The translations under genes and the position numbers were made by a program. From Bradyrhizobium rifense (GTDB lineage: Bacteria; Pseudomonadota; Alphaproteobacteria; Rhizobiales; Xanthobacteraceae): 64,000 nucleotides of DNA. This document shows, one piece after another, positions 62,442 through 64,000 of the stretch (position 1 is the first letter of the stretch; the number at the start of each line of letters is the position of its first letter). The stretch covers positions 1 to 64,000 of the forward strand of contig NZ_VSSS01000018.1 in NCBI RefSeq assembly GCF_008123425.1, given 5' to 3'. The notes beneath the pieces were generated by a model, which saw nothing but the letters and a program-made list of their open reading frames with translations, was not told where the DNA came from and ran no database searches.

Positions 62442-64000
62442 TTAGTGCGCAAGGGGGTTCGGACGAAGCTGGAAGTGCACCACTAGGGGACTCGACCGTG
62501 TGGCATCGGTCGTTCCCGGCGCGCCTGGATGGAGCGCGTCAATGCCCTCGATATGAACCGGGGTGCGGTTGCCGGACGTCACCCACAACCCGCGCCCCTT
62601 CCAGCCCGCGGTGGGATCATCGATCCGCCCGTCGATCTGCTTGGCGAAGAACCCCATCGGATAAGGAACGCGCAGCTCGACGAAGCGGCCATTCACCAGC
62701 GCATGCAGTGAATCGGACTGGTTGCCCGTTGCGATCGGGGTATTGGCACCTAACCCGAGGATGTCATGCTGATCGACCCAAAGATAATACGGGTTCTCTG
62801 CCGCAGCCGTATCGCCCTGTAGCGGCGGTCCCGGCAACGGATAGAAGCTCCAGCCTTCGGGGCATCTGTCACCCTGCTCCGCTCCGGGACCGTTCAGCGG
62901 ACCTTTGCATTTGCGGCGATCGAAGCTGCCGATATGGCCGCTGTCGAGCGGGACCCACACGATGCCGTCACGATCAACATCCATGCCGCGGATGCCATAG
63001 CCGGGTAGTGGCACTCTGTAGACCTCGGATAATGCGGTGTCAGGCGGATTTGACCCAGGATCGACGCGAATGATGTAGCCAGGATGCGGAAGGCTCGAGC
63101 CCCAGATCGAACCATCCAGCAGACTCGCCGAAATGCCGTAGAGACCGAGCGGAATGCGCGTATCCTTGCTTGCATCAACCGGCTGGCCGGGCTCGTTGTA
63201 GCCTTCGTCGCGCCTGCCATTGCCGTTGGTGTCGACCACGAGCGCCGTCCAGCCCTGCGCGGCCGCCGCGTCTCGATCCGACCAAAACCTCCTGGTATTC
63301 ACCCATCCGACGACTGCGTTCTTGCCTTGCGTGTTGTTGCTGAACCAAAGCGTATTCGCTTCGTCCTCGGCGAAGTTCAGATGCTGGGTGCCGAAACAGG
63401 TGTCGATGAATGTGAACTTCCCGGTGTGAGGGTCGTAGACCGTCACTTGCCGAGAGTTCTGGCTGAATCCCTCCGGCCTCGCCGTGAGCGGATAGAGCTG
63501 GGCTGAACGAAGCGGCGAATCTTTACCGCAATAGACGGGCACTTCCGCCGGCGGCCGCGTTTGCGCCGTGAAATAAATGCGGCCATCGCGGTCCATCGCT
63601 GGCGAATGGGCATTGACCTGGCTGTCCCATACTTGCTCGCGTCCGAAGTAGGGTGAAGATGCAAACACGGGGTTGGCCAATGCCGAGCTTGGAGTGCTCT
63701 CGGGTTCGCGGACCGGCACGTCGACGACGGTCTTGACGTCGTGCACGGGATCGAGCACCGGCATCGTATTGCTGCTGAGCTCGGTCGCACCATAAAGTGG
63801 GCCGTTCGCATTCACCGTCGGCTGCCGCTTGTCCGTTGCCACGAGGTCATGCAGGTAGTGCTTCGGATCGAGCCAGTCGCGTATCGTGACGACGAGATTG
63901 CGCTCGAGGCCGATCGGTCGCGACGGTGCAGTTTTTGGAACCTCGCCCGCCTTGATGCGATCGCTCCAGTCCGCAAGCGCAGCGAGGTGGCCACCGTCCG
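62442..64000 (-). CDS. large beta-propeller-type secreted protein, 5' end outside window
   Basis: The frame is open from the right edge to the TGA at 62442, at least 519 residues. Repeated short strands with Asp/Gly turns suggest a propeller of the Vgb/NHL type: VNAHSPAMDRDGRIYFTAQT, QHLNFAEDEANTLWFSNNTQ, VDTNGNGRRDEGYNEPGQPV, YGIRGMDVDRDGIVWVPLDS and YYLWVDQHDILGLGANTPIA. The DTNGNGRRDEG loop looks like a calcium site. Enzymatic function unknown. Since the remnant transposase sits at its very end, the natural C-terminus may have been changed. Confidence 0.85.
   Translation of the reverse strand, partial: DGGHLAALADWSDRIKAGEVPKTAPSRPIGLERNLVVTIRDWLDPKHYLHDLVATDKRQPTVNANGPLYGATELSSNTMPVLDPVHDVKTVVDVPVREPESTPSSALANPVFASSPYFGREQVWDSQVNAHSPAMDRDGRIYFTAQTRPPAEVPVYCGKDSPLRSAQLYPLTARPEGFSQNSRQVTVYDPHTGKFTFIDTCFGTQHLNFAEDEANTLWFSNNTQGKNAVVGWVNTRRFWSDRDAAAAQGWTALVVDTNGNGRRDEGYNEPGQPVDASKDTRIPLGLYGISASLLDGSIWGSSLPHPGYIIRVDPGSNPPDTALSEVYRVPLPGYGIRGMDVDRDGIVWVPLDSGHIGSFDRRKCKGPLNGPGAEQGDRCPEGWSFYPLPGPPLQGDTAAAENPYYLWVDQHDILGLGANTPIATGNQSDSLHALVNGRFVELRVPYPMGFFAKQIDGRIDDPTAGWKGRGLWVTSGNRTPVHIEGIDALHPGAPGTTDATRSSPLVVHFQLRPNPLAH

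Noticed and set aside
1..64000. CRISPR array or tRNA/rRNA genes
   Set aside because: No regularly spaced identical repeats, and no cloverleaf with CCA-type acceptor or conserved TTCRA loop was found by eye; a tRNA scan would be decisive.

Overview
The window looks like an accessory region of a Bradyrhizobium-type alphaproteobacterial chromosome. This rests on gene families and sequence style, not a database search: high GC, several class III adenylate cyclases with TPR tails, DUF1254, IS110, many lineage-typical proteins of 30-100 aa, and promoter-like GGAAC-N17/18-GTT sites of the kind read by the general stress sigma factor EcfG. No rRNA, tRNA or CRISPR was seen.

Layout. 0-4.5 kb: end of a CYTH-CHAD gene, a cyclase/TolB/TPR gene and a 3'-truncated IS110 element whose structured leader may encode a bridge RNA. 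4.4-9.2 kb: small hypothetical genes and a compact minus-strand set (amidase, two membrane proteins). 9.5-18 kb: a DUF1254 protein, an ABC binding protein, then a damaged stretch with an inverted TPR fragment, two frameshifted cupin-like genes, a frameshifted hydrolase and a cyclase fused in frame to the end of a PLP-type enzyme. 18.5-24 kb: a sugar ABC operon (binding protein, permease, ATPase with an in-frame amber) divergent from a GntR regulator, with a palindrome between. 24-33 kb: remnants of imuA/imuB, an rpoH-like sigma gene, a zinc-ribbon gene and ligD, mixed with intact small proteins, a DUF2231-sorbosone dehydrogenase pair and a 0.5-kb direct repeat. 33-43 kb: small secreted proteins, a broken AraC gene and intact catabolic pairs (FAD monooxygenase/TetR with three operator palindromes; medium-chain dehydrogenase/LysR). 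43.2-45.2 kb: a decayed CBASS anti-phage locus (two-TM SAVED effector plus CD-NTase). 45-50 kb: small proteins, an orphan P27 terminase small subunit, a MerR regulator and a patatin gene with an amber. 50.7-64 kb: a berberine-bridge-type oxidase, a PRC-barrel protein, a frameshifted kup, a three-gene molybdenum hydroxylase operon (cytochrome c, 2Fe-2S, Mo subunit), a transposase remnant and a large secreted propeller-type protein running off the right edge.

Themes. Intact operons are joined by 4-base overlaps. About fifteen genes carry frameshifts, stops or truncations. Some lesions are single-base losses that could be sequencing errors, but others (an 8-bp tandem duplication, a local inversion, truncations, a gene fusion) are real rearrangements, so the region is probably a decaying island. 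Nine EcfG-like sites sit upstream of small-protein genes and the sorbosone dehydrogenase operon, suggesting that much of the intact cargo is stress-induced.
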